Positions 63,781 to 64,000 of a DNA stretch of 64,000 bases are shown piece after piece (within the stretch, counting starts at the first letter, position 1; each line of letters starts with the position of its first letter). This DNA comes from Acinetobacter sp. XH1741 (GTDB taxonomy: Bacteria; Pseudomonadota; Gammaproteobacteria; Pseudomonadales; Moraxellaceae), in contig NZ_CP157428.1 of the NCBI RefSeq assembly GCF_041021895.1, positions 3,348,001 through 3,412,000 of the forward strand, written 5' to 3'. The notes under the pieces are model-generated. The model was not told the DNA's origin, ran no database searches, and was given only the letters and a program-made list of their open reading frames with translations. Made by a program: the position numbers and the translations under genes.

Positions 63781-64000
63781 TTACTCCTCAGGCAATAAAC
63801 GTTCTTTTTCCCAAAGCGACTCAACCGTTTCACGTTCACGAATTAAATAGCTCTTTTCACCTGATACCATGACTTCTGCGGCACGGCCACGCGTGTTGTA
63901 ATTTGAACTCATCACAAAGCCATAAGCCCCTGCGCCGAGCACAGCCAACAAATCATGTTCTTGTAATGCGAGTGAACGGTCTTTACCAATAAAGTCACCT
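63781..64000 (-). CDS. lysA: Diaminopimelate decarboxylase, C-terminal fragment (cut by window edge)
   Basis: The last about 72 codons of lysA, the rest lying beyond the window. The visible protein has [20 protein letters not shown], then [19 protein letters not shown], the PLP-enzyme C-terminal beta-domain of LysA with the conserved Gly-Ala-Tyr and Ser-Asn-Tyr contacts to cofactor and substrate. It ends ERLLPEE. It decarboxylates meso-diaminopimelate to lysine and precedes dapF by 5 bases. Confidence 0.9.
   Translation of the reverse strand, partial: GDFIGKDRSLALQEHDLLAVLGAGAYGFVMSSNYNTRGRAAEVMVSGEKSYLIRERETVESLWEKERLLPEE

Overview
The window is chromosomal DNA from a gamma-proteobacterium that is very probably Acinetobacter, most likely the A. 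calcoaceticus-baumannii complex. The evidence is low-GC coding sequence with Acinetobacter-like proteins: GyrA with Ser81 and an acidic insert, a single Lol permease beside LolD, two tandem CSLREA/GlyGly-CTERM surface proteins, and a NaxD-type lipid A galactosamine cluster. I see no rRNA, tRNA, insertion sequence, prophage or CRISPR array. The species call is inference from protein resemblance, not from a search.

Layout. 1-5600: a secreted CAP-domain protein, a VOC protein, a standalone NMN adenylyltransferase, an enoyl-CoA hydratase, a small NIF3/CutA-like protein, a 41-residue membrane protein, an AT-rich pair of poorly known genes (one DUF3885) and a Bcr/CflA exporter. 5672-13444: purL, then dgt, a zinc-ribbon protein, ruvA and ruvB as an overlapping run. 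13650-20186: a periplasmic M20 amidohydrolase and the complete ybgC-tolQRAB-pal envelope operon. 20246-23889: a small acidic protein, fbp, a TrmH-family methyltransferase, and an ECF sigma factor followed by two small membrane/exported proteins. 23975-28270: two tandem GlyGly-CTERM proteins. 28594-35362: hda and a PerM-like permease, purMN, a hydrolase, sppA and a lipid A-type acyltransferase. 35315-41394: comEC, lolD and its permease, an EamA transporter and a YaiI-family protein. 41651-43908: a hypothetical protein, a 49-residue membrane protein and serC. 44275-49130: a four-gene tripartite exporter operon (TolC-like, HlyD-like, two ABC-2 permeases) with no ATPase gene. 49386-53195: naxD-like deacetylase, GT2, GtrA and an ArnT-like transferase. 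53248-64000: gyrA, a periplasmic metallo-beta-lactamase-fold protein with an AraC regulator, etfBA, xerC, a LysE-type exporter, a hydrolase, dapF and the 3' end of lysA.

Most of the window is housekeeping: purine synthesis (purL, purM, purN), DNA repair and replication control (ruvAB, hda, gyrA, xerC, dgt), and envelope maintenance (Tol-Pal, Lol, SppA, acyltransferase). The most distinctive region is 49275-53195. Three TTAA half-sites on an 11-bp repeat, matching the PmrA-box consensus I recall for Acinetobacter, lie directly upstream of a gene set that fits synthesis, deacetylation, flipping and transfer of a galactosamine unit to lipid A. That modification is linked to polymyxin resistance. 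Other places worth a second look are the ATPase-less ABC-2 operon with a palindrome over its -10, the zinc-ribbon gene embedded between dgt and ruvA, the self-controlled ECF operon, and two small membrane proteins. I did not find a clearly new multi-gene system.
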